Assembly (NCBI RefSeq): GCF_025698545.1
Contig: NC_068572.1
Location: forward strand, 3,596,001 to 3,660,000
DNA: 64,000 nt
Origin: Gossypium raimondii
Taxonomy: Eukaryota; Streptophyta; Magnoliopsida; Malvales; Malvaceae
Direction: 5' to 3'
Each line of letters begins with the position of its first letter. Within the stretch, counting starts at the first letter, position 1. A program made the translations under genes and the position numbers. Positions 12,651 to 25,393 of this stretch are shown here, in pieces. The notes beneath the pieces were generated by a model. It did not search any database, had not been told where the DNA came from, and saw only the letters and a list, made by a program, of their open reading frames with translations.

Positions 12651-13238
12651 TTATAATATTGGTAAAAATTTCTCCGGACTCTTTTAATTTTAAATTTAAG
12701 TAATTAAGGACAATTTTTCGATCAATTATACATGATTTTGATTGGTATAATCATAAATTTAACTCTTAAAATTTACATATTTTATTAATTTAATCTTAAT
12801 TTAACAAATTTGTCTCGTAACATTTGTATAAATGTGTAAATGTTGAAGTTGAATTTATTAAATTTTTTAGAAATAAAACCAAAATAACAAAATTAAACAT
12901 TGAAGGCTAGATTTATTATTATACTATTTAAATTATATACAATTGATTGTGATTACTTTTGAAATTAGAGACTAAGACAGACTAATTTGCACAATTTCAA
13001 AATAAAGAGGGACTGGACTGTAGATGTCTTTTTACTTATAATATTTAATATTATTCGTCTAAAATGGCGGTGGGAAGTTGGTGCAGGTGGCGCCGCCACC
13101 GTCCGCAGCCTTAGACACTAATTTCGTCACTTTACACTCCCCAATGGCATCAATAGCTACCATATATAACAAATCAATTAATTCTCACTTCCCGAAACAC
13201 ACCTTAATCACTTGTTTCTGTGACAATCTCCGACAAAA

Positions 13239-16050
13239 ATGGCGTTTTTACACAAGTTATCCAAGGCTTCTTCACTCGCCGGCGCCTCCCTAATTCGCCG
13301 TCGGAGCAACGTCCCGGAGAACACCGTATACGGTGGCCCAAAACCTCAAACGCCCAATCAGAGAGTGACCCTTAACCAGCTAAGGCAAAAATACAAGAAA
13401 GGTGAGCCAATCACCATGGTTACAGCCTACGACTACCCGTCGGCGGTCCACCTCGACACCGCCGGCATCGATATCTGCCTCGTCGGTGACTCTGCTTCCA
13501 TGGTCGTTCACGGCCACGACACCACTCTTCCTATCACGCTCGATGAAATGCTCGTCCATTGCCGGGCCGTTGCTCGCGGCGCTAAGCGCCCGTTGCTCGT
13601 TGGTGACTTGCCGTTTGGGACCTATGAGACTAGTACCAGTCAGGTAGGTACCTCCATGAACCAAAAAAAAAAAAAAAAACTATATTACTTGGTAGTGATG
13701 AAGAAGCTCTTCATTATTTGAATGAATTCTCATTACATTTCAAGGTCAAAATTATTGTATTATGTTTGTTGTGGGAAGGCGGAACTCAACGGCTTGGTAT
13801 GGTTTCCAAGTGGTATTTTGTCTCGACTTTATTTAGAGTCTGAGTGCCTTAGGAGGCGCTTACCCCGCCACCTCTTTAAGCACTCTCTCGAGGCACTCAG
13901 GCCCGAACATGACACTCCACATTCGACTCGATAACTAAATCCGATTTTGAGATGTCAAGTTTCGTTGCCGGAGCAACTCAGATTACTGTATATGAGGTCA
14001 AATGGGCCTACTAATATTGACACGTGGTCTTGTGAGACCAAATACGGAGTCAGGATGTGAATCCTATCTCAAATTAACAAAATAGAAGAATGTCTCAAAA
14101 CAGTGAAACCATTTCTCGAGACATGCCTCTCCTGTTCTGTCCTCTAGCTTTTACGTATGTTGTTTCTAGACAATACCCTCTGTATCTCGAGACGCACTCA
14201 GGCTCTCTGCGGGGTCCAGTTCGATACGGGAAAATAATGATCCATTGAGGGTTCCTCAGCGGCTTCTCTGGAAAGATGGAGCTTTGTAGGAAAATGTGTA
14301 GGATATAGTTTGGTGATGTTTAATGTTATTGGCTCATTGCAGTTTGGATTATGAGCAGGCAGTTGATACAGCTGTTAGGATCTTAAAAGAAGGAGGGATG
14401 GATGCTATCAAATTGGAAGGAGGGTCCCCTTCGAGAATCACCGCCGCAAAAGCCATCGTTGAGGCTGGAATCGCGGTTATTGGACATGTCGGACTTACTC
14501 CACAGGCAATTAGTGTACTTGGAGGATTCAGGCCTCAAGGCAAAAATGTTGCTAGTGCAGTCAAGGTCACTTTCATTTGCCTTTTCTTTCCCCTCTCTTA
14601 GGATTTACCTTTGATTATATGCATATGCATGTTTCTGAAATATGTTAAATTTCGGGTTTGGTTTATGCAGGTTGTAGAGACTGCCATGGCTTTGCAAGAA
14701 GCTGGATGCTTTTCGGTCGTTTTGGAATGTGTTCCAGCACCTGTGGCTGCTGCAGCCACATCTGCTCTCCAAATTCCCACAATTGGCATCGGAGCCGGTC
14801 CTTTTTGCAGTGGACAGGTTTATTTCATACTACTAAACGTAATTCTGTTTGTAGATACATGATTGTTATGATCTGCAGTTCGTAGTAAAAATATTGTGTC
14901 TCCACTTTCAGAACTGCCTATCGAATTGTAGTTCAATTGAGCTTTAGAACATTTAGTCGGTTGCCCCATTCCCTATCTGAAAAGCAGAGCTAAGGAGCAT
15001 TTTCGATTATGGCAACATCCAAAGAGTTTAGAGTTATTAGTTTTATTGGATAAATATCGTCTGATTTTGTCCATAGTCTCTTCTTTACATTTACTGACGT
15101 ATTTGGCTGATGCTGTTCTAGAGAAAAGCTTAGTTTGATGCTATAACTATGGACCTCAAGTTTTTTTTTTCTTTTTTTCATATACGAACCAATAGCTAAT
15201 TAGACCATGAAAATGGAGTTTTTACTCGAAAAGGGAGTGTTATGGTTCTGCTGTCCTGCAGAAAACGATTAGGTTTGATGCATAAGTTCAGCAACATTGC
15301 TTTCTCCACTCTACTTTCGAGCTTCTTTATAAGCTATGTTGATCGGATTATTCATTTTTCTTAAAGCATCCGTGTCTGGCACATACATGTATCTAGCAAT
15401 CACCCCCATGTCCCATGTAATACTGTTTACGAGTTCTTATTGAAATGATTGTGTTACTCTTAATCCTTTATTTCATGTTGCAATCGTATTGCTTTGTGTT
15501 TGTGCTGCATGATTGTTATATGATATTTGTTTCAGAGAGACTAAAAAGGCTATATTTCGGTATCGTGTTGTCGTATGATTATATTCCTGACCTTTTTAAA
15601 TTTCTTTTATTTGCTTCACGTACAAATACTTGCAGTTAATCATGATTTTTGTTGATACAGGTTCTAGTTTACCATGATCTACTTGGAATGCTGCAACACC
15701 CACATCACGCAAAGGTTAACCGAACTATTGCTGTTTTTATCTTGCAGATTATTTCCTTTGTATAAATAGAATGTACTCAAAAACGGATTCTGCAGGTTAC
15801 TCCAAAGTTTTGCAAGCAGTTTGCTCGTGTCGGAGACGTCATAAACAAAGCTCTCCTAGAGTACAAAGAAGAAGTAACAAATGGTTCGTTCCCTGGTCCT
15901 TCACACACCCCATACAAAATGAATCCCAAAGACGTGAATGGATTCTCGAAGGAGTTGCAGAGATTGGGTTTAGATGATGCAGCATCGGCGGCAAACGAAG
16001 CAGCAGTTGAGCCCGAGAAGATGAACATGGTGAACACCGGAAGTAACTAA
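13239..16050 (+). CDS. KPHMT1: 3-methyl-2-oxobutanoate hydroxymethyltransferase (ketopantoate hydroxymethyltransferase), probably mitochondrial
   Basis: First committed step of pantothenate (vitamin B5) and CoA synthesis: it transfers a hydroxymethyl group from 5,10-methylene-THF to 2-oxoisovalerate to give ketopantoate. Five exons are 13239-13643, 14359-14565, 14671-14817, 15661-15714 and 15796-16050. All are phase 0 with GT-AG introns and give 355 aa, close to the plant family length. A basic, Ser-rich N-terminus of about 35 residues fits a mitochondrial presequence. By analogy to bacterial PanB, metal and substrate ligands are visible: D65 (TAYDYPSA), D84 (VGDSASM), D123 (VGDLPFG), K153 (IKLEGG), H178 (GHVGLTPQ) and catalytic E223 (LECVPAP). 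The first ATG is preceded by an A-rich context. An upstream competing AG in intron 1 (14341-14342) would shift the frame, so the second AG was used. The gene looks intact and is tail-to-tail with MSL1. Confidence 0.95.
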
Positions 16051-17144
16051 ATTAAGGCCAGATTTCTTCACCTTTTTTTTTTTTTTTACTTCAATCAAAT
16101 TCATTTAAGAAGCAAATAATGCCATTCTTTTTCGGTATTGCAAATTTTTGGTTAAAGCAATTGGTAGCACAGTTCATTATTAAAAGCTGAATTTATAATT
16201 TAATCCTTGCCCATTCTTTTTCATGGTTGAGAAATGGCCTTTGCATGTTGGGAAACCATAATCGGATTGCAGTGATCTTATCTGAATTTTAATGGAAAAC
16301 CTGAATGTAGCATCCATGGAAACGTGCTTGATGTTTGGTTCATAGACTTTTGAGACTATTTTTATTTTTTTGTGTTTATTATTATTTAAAATTATGGTTT
16401 TGATGAGAATTCCTAACTCATCCACATTTTATTTTATTTTAGTTTTGTCATGAAACAAGACCGTTATAATATTAGTTTATTTTTATTACTATTTTAAATT
16501 TATTGATATTTTTAAATAATTTTCAGATCCATTTATAACATATTCCTAAGTTTATAAATATGAATATTGCAGATATACATGTAAAATTATAAATATTTAA
16601 TAGCTAAAGTCTTGTAGACATTAATAAATAGTATAAATTATTAATTAAGTTAAAATAACTTATCATATTTTTAAATATAATTATGAAAACTAAAATAATC
16701 AAGAAAAAATAACAATTGATTTTAAAAAAATTAAAATATAGTATCAACTGGTACAATTAGAAATTTCATGAAACAAAAATAGTAATAAAAGATGAATAAT
16801 GATATTAAAAACAAAAATATGTATTTAAGTATATATATATAGAAGGAGAAAAAAATTGTTGATATTGGCAAAGAATACAGTCCTATACTTCATTGGTCAG
16901 CTGAGCCAAAAAAAAAACAAACAAACATTTCACCAAGTCAAAAGCCATTTCTTCACAAGTTCACTGTAAACAAAAATCACTTTAAACTGAACATGTTCCT
17001 ATCGCTATTGAGTTCCATGATTTATGTCTGTAAATCAGTGCAATGGACATTTCCAGAAACCTGGGATACGATCTCGTAGCTCGGACTCTACACAAGCAAT
17101 ATCATTCTTCATTTGCTGCATCACTGAGTGGTTGTACCTTGGAA
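16051..17144. other. Convergent intergenic spacer between KPHMT and MSL1
   Basis: It contains the two 3' UTRs and AT-rich sequence with a poly-T run at 16071-16087. No gene, RNA or recognisable transposon is seen. Confidence 0.5.
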
Positions 17145-20100
17145 TCAGGCTCTGCCCAATTTAGCACCATGCTTCCGAATAATCTGGACCGACTGCAGAA
17201 GAATATCTTGTTGTGCAGAGTATATTTCATCTTTGCTCTATAGTTACATACCAAACAATAACAATGGAGGATATCAGTGAAATGAGAAAAAGACAAAACA
17301 CAAGTGAGGCCTAAAGTGATGAATTTTAGAAAAGATGATGCTGCCGAGCTCGCCTGGCATCCTCAACAAATATTGAGGAGGAAAACAAGTCAAGGTTGAG
17401 AGCTATGCGTGTTTGTTAGTGCAGATAGTTACGTTTTCACATCTGTTTTATCTGGTGAGATTATGGATGACAATGGAGCGAGCTAGGGGCAAAGGTTACC
17501 TTATCTTCGCATAAATGTTTAAATTATATTTAAGGGGTAAAATAGTAATTTTAGAAGGTAGATGGGCGGATCTGATCAAGCATATACCAGAATTGCCTTG
17601 CTCCACTGCCCACCTCCTCTTGTTAAAAAAAGAACAAGAAACCCTCCCATTTGGATTGGACTGTGTGAAATCCATGGAGCAAATCTGGGTTTTTGCCATC
17701 TCTAAGTGGGATTCAGTCTTAATATGGAACTTGTAAAAGATTAAGGAAACTGGTAAAGCAATGGTAGGTTGCTAGATCGAGATCATACAAAATATATCGG
17801 AAAAAAGGAACTGATAATGAGAGATTACCATGCGTCTGAGATTGCATCCAATGGTCAGTTCTGCATAATAACTGTCTATATGAGACAGGAAACAATAAGG
17901 GGCCTCCTTTCCCAAGAAAATATTCGAGTTTGATCGCAGCATGTTCTTAATGTCATCTGATATCTGGGGAACCTTGTCAAGTCCTTTAATTTTCAAGGGA
18001 ATTTTGGTCACCACTGCACGCCATTGGGCACGTGATTTGTTCACAATAACCTAAAAGTTTTACATGGGAAATAACCAAGACTGATGGTTTTGGACATGAC
18101 TCGAAGGCAATGTGTCGACAAGCAAATAAGCATACTCTCAGTAAAGTCGATGACTTGTGAAAAACAAACCTGACTGGAAAAGAGTGAGTTAGGAACCAGA
18201 ACTGGAAATTTCTCAGAGTTTAGTAATGTCGTGTTCGTAAGTCCCATTTCCACTACCTGACCTTCTATAGATCCTGCCTGCAATTAAAATATATATATAT
18301 AACTTCACACAGAAAAGGAAAAAAAAAAGATCAAATCCAAACTAGTCAATATCACAAGATAATCATGAATCATCTGCTACCACCAAAATACAAGGCAATT
18401 AGATTATACGGGCACAGTTCCTAGTAAGATGGAATACAAACCAAACATCTTTGGAACAGTCAGGATTACTGAATACCTATATATCCTTATGTTTAAGCAT
18501 AGATCAGAGAAATAACTGAAGGGTTTATTAGTTGTACAATAAGGAGCAACAGAGTGCATTGGATATACATAACCAATAAGTGCTAACTTGAAAGTGAAGA
18601 GTGATTGATTCACAAAAAACCAGGCAATGAGGTACAATAAATTAATAAATAGATCAATTATGCCGTGCACAATTCTCCAAGAAGCCCAATTCTTGATACC
18701 AAGCATGAAATACACACTTCAGCCGATACAACGTTCAGAAAATAAAGAAAGCAATTCTATTTCTCCTTCTGGACTTTAACTATGAAAAAGCTGATTGGAT
18801 CCATTAGCATTGGTGAAAGAAAGAAAACTCAATGAAAATATCAGCTCACTTAGGTGTTACCTTTATTGTATCACCCAATGAAAAAGGTTTTGAGAACTGC
18901 ATGGACAATCCACTGAGCACATTTCCCAGGATGTCCTTGGCAGCAAAAGCAGTAGCCACCCCTATGAGGAGGATTGAATCAGTTATACGATTATTTTACA
19001 GTCAATAACAAGTTATATGTACCATTAACTACAAATATGAAGTTCCAAGAAATAGCAATTAGGCATCATCTCATTTTGGCAACAAACACAAAAACAGCAT
19101 TTGCAAACCATTGCATATTCTTCAAAATCATTCCAAGAATAAAGATTGATATTTAAAAATACTACAAGAAAAGTCCTAGTGGAGATATGATAGATAAGAG
19201 CAATTATGATTTATACCAAAAATTTTGACAAATCGAATGAAAAACTATGATTATATAAACTTAGCATACTACAAGCCTGCTAAAGCTCACAAGCAGCAGG
19301 ATCAGAAATGTCAAGGAATATGTTATAGACAGATAATCAAATCCAAATTGTACTTTACATATCATCAGCAATATAGCTGAAGTCTAGCCTCTGCTTTAAG
19401 TTCAGAACAAGCAAAACATTCAAAATCGTGCAGACAAACACACACAGAGAGACAAAAATGTAAGAGGGAACATAGCAAAGTTGAAAGTATATGAAAACAG
19501 AAATGCCACTTTAAATTCAAACCTAGAAAGCCATGCTAAGAGAACATATGCGTTAGCAGAAAATATACACCTCCTATGCCACCGACTGTAAGAATAGATT
19601 GAACGGCTACCCCACATGCCTCTGCTAAAGCCATTAACCCAACAACAAATAGGCCAATGGATGAAACTCTGTCCAGAGTTAACAACTTTTCCCGATCAGT
19701 CCCTGCTAAATTATGAGTAGCAAGTGCCCTAGCAAGTAGATTTGTTTTCCAACGATATAAAAACCAGACACATGAAAGGATAGCTGCACCCCTCCATGCC
19801 TGTGTAACGTATTGTGATGCGATAGTACTTGGAGCCACCATCATGCCACTACAAGTGAAGGCACCATATTTTATTATACATTTGACCCAAAAAAAAAAAC
19901 ATGCAGGAAAAAACGAATAAATGGATGATAAAGAGTTGAATATTAAAATTCAGGACCACTAACATTTGAGAGAATGCCATGAAGGTAATAAGATATCTCA
20001 CTGGGTCTTCTAGAGCTCCCCAAAAGCTTTTCTCGTATGGAACTTGATTCCCAAGCAAGCTTCCAGAAGGCAGGACTGAAGTTTGAATTGCATAGTTGTG

Positions 20101-20781
20101 AAATCTTCTTAAAAGCCTAGGCAAGACCACCCAAGCCAATACAGTGCCAGTCAAAGTAAAGCCAACTGGAGCAACCACATCTTTAAGGTACGGATAGGTA
20201 TCAAGCAACTGTTCAACATGTGGCTTCAGTTTGTTAGAGACTTCTTTAGCCTTTTCCCCAGTATAACCTAGTACATCCTCAGCACTGTGCCAAGCATCTT
20301 TGACTTTATCAATCCAATCATTGCCAATAACACCACCGTTACTTACATCTACTCCCTCTCCACCAGAGGCAGCTGAAACTTCAGATTCCACAGGTTTATC
20401 TGCCTTGCTACTGAAAGACAGCAAACCCGGTTGATGTCTCAACACTGGGCTTAACGAAACAAAAGGAAAAATACTCCAGAAACGCAATGTTGATGAGGTT
20501 GAGGGTAACGCAGACACGGGATTGGTTTTGCGGAAACAGGTATCAGCCAAAGGATCAGATGCTGCAACCCTAATAGGAGTATTCATAAACATTGCAGCAG
20601 ATTGGGTTTCTCTTTTGTCATAAAAACTATTCAAATGAGCATAAGATGCTCTAACATAGCTGTGATCAGCGATTCTTGTAAGCGTCGTGTACGAACTGTA
20701 TAACGGCAGTGATGACGGTTTTAAAGATGAATATAAGGAATTTGAAAGTGACCTCAGTCTTGAAACCCTAATTCCAGCCAT
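17145..20781 (-). CDS. MSL1: Mechanosensitive ion channel protein 1, mitochondrial inner membrane (MscS-like)
   Basis: MscS-family channel of the plant MSL1 class, which in Arabidopsis sits in the inner mitochondrial membrane and relieves excess membrane potential and redox stress. Six exons on the minus strand are 20781-19964, 19848-19571, 18961-18861, 18277-18170, 18050-17829 and 17237-17145, giving 539 aa. Split codons join correctly (for example SQ-I-GMMVAP and GG-G-VATAF). The N-terminus (MAGIRVSRLRSLSNSLYSS) is Arg/Ser-rich without acids, a typical presequence. A long soluble part to about residue 195 precedes hydrophobic helices near 225-250 and 260-380. The pore-lining stretch QSILTVGGIGGVATAFAAKD is at about 350-375, followed by the beta domain with LVPNSLFSSQVIVNKSRAQW. 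The C-terminus ends in a short helix (IIRKHGAKLGRA). An in-frame extension upstream of the chosen ATG has hydrophobic residues unlike a presequence, so this ATG is preferred. Confidence 0.94.
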
Positions 20782-21040
20782 TATAGCAGCTAAACAAATG
20801 AGTGGTACTATGGTACTCACATAGCCCAAAAAGTGAATTTTGCCAACTGCAACCAGAAACAACTCTCGATCATTAAATTGGATATTTGCAACAAACCATT
20901 AACACTTATTGGTGCCTTAGTAAAAGCTAAATCTAAACAAGTCAATAACATTTCCATGGTATGTTAAAACAATGTAAATACAAAATATTAACAAGCCCTA
21001 AATCTCAGTTTGGATGCTGAGAAAGTGAAAGCAAAACCCA

Positions 21041-21058
21041 CACACACACACACACACG
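21041..21058. repeat. (CA)n microsatellite
   Basis: An uninterrupted CA run of about nine units, upstream of the MSL1 start codon and probably in its leader or leader intron. Confidence 0.8.
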
Positions 21059-21597
21059 CAGAGGAAGAACAAAGGTAAAAATCCAACAGTTTCCGTCCCA
21101 AATTGGTTTTAGTTCATAAGTAATTCAAACTCATGCATAAACAGTCTTGAATGTCAAACATTTCCTCAAAAGTTTCCGATCAATTATTTTTCATTTTCTT
21201 TCGTTTTCTCAGCAGCCAAACAAAATGTAAAATCGATTTAAAAATTGTTAAGGATTTAAGTTAGTTTACTGACCTTTGACGCGAATCGAGCTGAGGAAAT
21301 GTGATTTTGTTTCCCTTGGGAAAGAGAAACAAGGGAGCCTTGCGAGAGGAGCCGTACTGAAAAGTAATAATATAATACGAAATGCGTAGAATATCCTTCC
21401 AATACAAATTGTTTTATGTTCGTTTGATTTGTGATGAATAATTTTAGGGGCGATCCAGCGGTTGACATCACAGTATTCAGTGGGCCCTAACCGGTGCTTG
21501 TTATGCATGTTAATATTAGATACAAACCAATACCATACGGATATACAAATATTTAAAAAAAAACTAGATTATTATAGTACTATGTAATAAATATATG

Positions 21598-21963
21598 GTT
21601 AAAATATGCTATCAGTCCCTGTACTCTTCCAAACCTTGGAATTTAGTCTCATATTTTTAATTTTAGTAATTTAGTTTCTCTACTTTTCAGATTTTAAATT
21701 TAAGGTCCAATTGTTAATACCATTAAATTTTTTCATTAAATTTTTGGTATGACATTTTGAAATTGAAAAAAAACTCAACCGTAGTACGTAACAAAAAATA
21801 ACGTTGTAATGAACATGAATTTAACGAGAATAATTTTGATAATGTTAACAATTGAACCTGAATTTTAAATCTAAAAAGTAGAGGACTGAATTTCTAAAAA
21901 TAAAAGTACAAATATTAAATTTTAAATTTAAGAAGAGTACATAGAATTACAATATATTTTAAC
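21598..21963. repeat. Fold-back MITE-like element, copy 2
   Basis: GTTAAAATATGC at the left and its near inverse ATATATTTTAAC at the right. The arms share TGTACTCTTC/GAAGAGTACA and CTACTTTT-AGATTT words and pair for about 100 bp. Confidence 0.65.
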
Positions 21964-22167
21964 TTTATTTATAAAAAGTAATAGAAAATCCAAATCAAAC
22001 TTAAGGTGACATTATAAAGTAACGTTGTGTACTATAGTGTTTTAAGTTCAAATCCTATTATAAATGTATTTTCTATTCTTTATGTAAAATGTATAAAATA
22101 AAAATAAAAATAAAATAATTTCAAAATAATATAATTTACTTTGTAAAGAATGGTATGTAGTCATTAT

Positions 22168-22437
22168 TAGACTTGCCTATGAGTCGGGCTACGACTTGGT
22201 TCCAAAAAATTTTCGAGCGCAGATTCGTTTTCGACCTGCCTCACACAAGAAGCCCGTTTTTTTATTTAAAAAGTAACAAATTTAAAGTTAATGTTTTATA
22301 TATTTTCGTAATTAAATTTAAATTTAAAAATATTCTTATTATTTAAATTGAAATTGGATCGCTCCAACCTGAAACATAAAAAATCTTGTCCAAACCCAAC
22401 CCAAGTAGGGTCAAGCTGCTCACCCCATGAAAAATGT
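22168..22437. repeat. Degenerate relative of the GC-rich MITE family
   Basis: The left end TAGACTTGCCTATGAGTCGGGC and the right end CACCCCATGAAAAATGTCTA keep the CATGAGC-type termini around an AT-rich core with CAACCCAAGT and GCCCGTTTTT blocks. Confidence 0.45.
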
Positions 22438-22740
22438 CTAGTCATTATTCAACTATGTTGGTGTCTACTTGACTTATGATACCAGTTAAAATTTTAATAT
22501 ATAGTATAAATATATAAATTATGTTAGATTATGGCATACCAAGTGTGAGCAAAAGGAAGAAATATATTTTAAAAATTAATATAAAACAAATAATGCTTTG
22601 GTAAAATATATTTTTATATAAAATTAATATCACCCTCAAATAATATTATTTACAATATTTTAGTAATTACTCGATTATTGGTACTTGATTAACTCGTGAC
22701 ATCAATAGCTAAGTAATGACTAAATTACCGTAAATGATAT

Positions 22741-23053
22741 TATTTCAAAATATACCACAAGTTTTGTACTTTTCACAAATTTAAAATTTAGCTCATGAGC
22801 TTTTATTTCTAGGAATTTAATCTCTTTATCTTTCAAATTTCAAAATTCAAGAACATTTATTTTCTTAAATATTTTGGTGTGACATTTAAAAAAAAAACTC
22901 GTTTGGTAGCTATTGAACTTAAATTTAACAAAATAATTTTAACAATATCGGACCTAAATTTTAAAAATTTAAAAGCAAAAGGACTGAATTCTAAAATAAA
23001 AAATATAAAAACTAAATTTCAAAATTTATAAAAATACTTATCGCGTATTTTAA
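22741..23053. repeat. Fold-back MITE-like element, copy 3
   Basis: The arms contain CTTTTCACAAATTTAAAATTTAG on the left and its rough inverse AAATTTCAAAATTTATAAAAATAC on the right. The ends are approximate. Confidence 0.45.
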
Positions 23054-23487
23054 ACAAAATAAATATATCACGAGTTAAAGGTGTTGAACTGTTCATGGTC
23101 CAGCAATGGGCTAATTATTTTAAACGTGACTTACCTAATTCCATATCTTGATTCATTCACTTTTTTCAGAAAATAAATAAATAAAACATGCTTTTAAGTG
23201 TTTACATTCTTTTCCCATTTAATATTTAATATTTATTTTATTTTAGAAATTTATTCCACTTGGTGTTTCTAAAATATTAATATTGTTAATTTTTTTGTTA
23301 AATTTATGATAAACATTTTAAAAATAAAATAAAATCATTACTTGATAATTGTGCAATAATTTTTTTAATGTACTAATAATCCGAAAAATAGAGAAATTAA
23401 ATTCATTTAAAATGAAAATAAATATACTAAATTCAGATGTACAGATAATACAAAAGCTTAAAACATATTTTAACTCCAAAGTATACT

Positions 23488-23490
<3 letters not shown>

Positions 23491-23522
<32 letters not shown>
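23491..23522. repeat. (AT)n microsatellite
   Basis: An uninterrupted AT run of about 16 units. Confidence 0.9.
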
Positions 23523-23525
<3 letters not shown>

Positions 23526-23527
23526 AG

Positions 23528-24035
23528 AGTTAATTACACCAAACATCATCAAAATTAAAACCTTTATTTTAAATTGATCCCTAAACTTCAAATTATTTTA
23601 ATTACATCCCTAAACTATCGATGTCAACTAAGTCCTTTTGTTATTAAAATGTTAATTTAATCGTAAAATTACATGACAAATCTTGTGTGACATAATTTAA
23701 AATGAAAATTTTAAATAAATGTTTAAAAATCCTAGTTTTGAGATTTTGAAACTTTTATAATAGATTTATCGTTCACTCTTTTTTTTTCCAGTTTTACTTT
23801 ATTTTTAGTTTTTTTTCTTTTAAAAGTTTTGTGACAATATTTTATTTCTTTAAAAATTTTATTTTAAATTTAGCTACATAAGATTTAACGTGTCTTTTAA
23901 TAGTTAAATTAACGGTTTTGAATAAAGAAAAGACTTAATTGTTATAACAACGATAAATTAAAGATAAAATTAAAACATTTTAAAATTTGAAAACCAATTG
24001 AAAATAAAAAATCATAATTTAGGGATGTATATTAC
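23528..24035. repeat. Fold-back MITE-like element, copy 4
   Basis: Left-arm ATTACATCCCTAAACT pairs with right-arm TTTAGGGATGTATATT. The inner part is diverged and the ends are approximate. Confidence 0.4.
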
Positions 24036-24642
24036 CAAATAGTAGTTTAGTGGGATTAATTCAAAATCCATTGAATTAGACAAATAATCCCAACTTTGGG
24101 ATAAATCTATTTTAAAATAGATAATTAAGAAATTATATGATGATTTGTGGCTTATCGCTGATTAGCAGTCTCACACTTCCACTTCGTTACTTCTTTTCAT
24201 TTACACCACGTGACAACTTAGGCATTTTTTTATAAGAGATTTTTCTTTTTTAATATTAGATTACCACCGTCAACGGAATTTATCAAACAAATATATTTAT
24301 AAAAAAATAATTTAAAGATGAAATGCAATTTTAGTCGAAAATATAAAAAAATATTTTAAGTCAGTTTCAATTAATGCCACTTGTATTCGTTTGTATTGTC
24401 CTATACCGGTAGATACAAAATTGATATTTTAAGCTAATTTATAATTTTTTATTTTAACCATTTTAAACTTTCTACATTTACATTTAAAATCAAGATTTAT
24501 TAAATTAAATTATATAATTGAGATATATTTGAAAATATAAATAAACTTGAAATGATACACTATAATATGTGGTGCCAATATGTACTAGTATTAAGACGAA
24601 ACGGTACGCTCACTTAAGAATGTAAATGAGACATTGGTATTT

Positions 24643-25012
24643 GTAAGCAACTCGAGTTTGAGTTGAAAAAATTCAAACTTGATTCAATAATTATCAAGCC
24701 GAACTCATGCTCGAACTATTGATCATGCCGAATTTGAGTTTAATAATACTTTATTCGAATGACTCGTGAAACTCATTGAATTTTTCAAATTTTTATGTTA
24801 CTAAATTATGTTATTGCCCTTGATATATATTATTAACTGTAAACTTAATTATTGAGTCGAGGTCAAGCTTGAGTTCAAAAATTGGTAAATGAATTTAATC
24901 AAGCTTGAGCTTAAAAACAGTTGTTTGATCGAGCTCAAACTAAGTATTGAACTTCGAGTCAAGCTTAAGCTCAAGATTAACAATATTCAGGCTCGACTCG
25001 ATTACACCTCAT
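24643..25012. repeat. Degenerate MITE-like repeat rich in GAGCTCAAGCTTGA words
   Basis: Alternating CTCGAGTTTGAG and TCAAGCTTGAGC motifs. Its right end, read inverted, matches the left end of the repeat at 28965 (GGTGTAAT(A/C)GAGT). Confidence 0.5.
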
Positions 25013-25272
25013 GTTCATTGGTATAGTATTGACTATCTTAATTTTATTTTTAAAAATTTAATATCTTTTTAACTTTTTAAATCAGGATTAAATTCTAAAT
25101 TAAAATATTATAATTAAATATCTAAAATCCAAAAATTAGGAGGTAAAATTAGACCTAAATTAAAATATTAGTATTTTAATAAAGAATATATTTTAAGGAT
25201 TTTTTTAATATTTTAGTTTTAAGAAGTTTCCGAAACGCAGCCGTCCCTTCTCATCAGCCACAAAATTCTATC

Positions 25273-25283
25273 CATAAATATAA
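25273..25283 (+). promoter_or_regulatory. Probable TATA box of the RING-H2 gene
   Basis: ATAAATATAA lies about 115 bp upstream of the start codon, followed by a pyrimidine-rich leader typical of plant transcripts. Confidence 0.45.
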
Positions 25284-25393
25284 CGCAGTCCCTTCACTCA
25301 CATTTACCATGCACTACTCTATCAACCCACGCCAACAACCTTCCTTTTCTCCAGATACATAACCCAAAACCTTTTCCCTGTAAAATTTTCTTC

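Larger units (their letters stand above)
10817..13238. other. AT-rich spacer with a fold-back repeat and a degenerate direct duplication; includes the 5' flank of KPHMT
   Basis: No gene is recognised. It contains the fold-back element at 11029-11407 and two diverged copies of a ~480-bp AT-rich sequence at about 11680-12165 and 12170-12650. The last ~200 bp form the promoter and 5' leader of the downstream KPHMT gene. No convincing TATA box was singled out. Confidence 0.5.
21500..25393. other. Transposon-rich AT-rich spacer
   Basis: No gene is supported. It contains three fold-back copies (21598-21963, about 22741-23053, about 23528-24035), degenerate MITE-like copies at 22168-22437 and 24643-25012, and an AT microsatellite at 23491-23522. 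The last ~150 bp are the promoter of the RING gene. Confidence 0.6.

Noticed and set aside
13380-13664. Minus-strand frame opposite KPHMT exon 1
   Set aside because: It is a shadow of the GC-rich coding exon; no start context, no family motif.
20782-20862. Longer MSL1 N-terminus beginning MFLVAVGKIHF
   Set aside because: Hydrophobic and unlike a presequence; MAGIRVSRLRS fits a mitochondrial signal and the family better.
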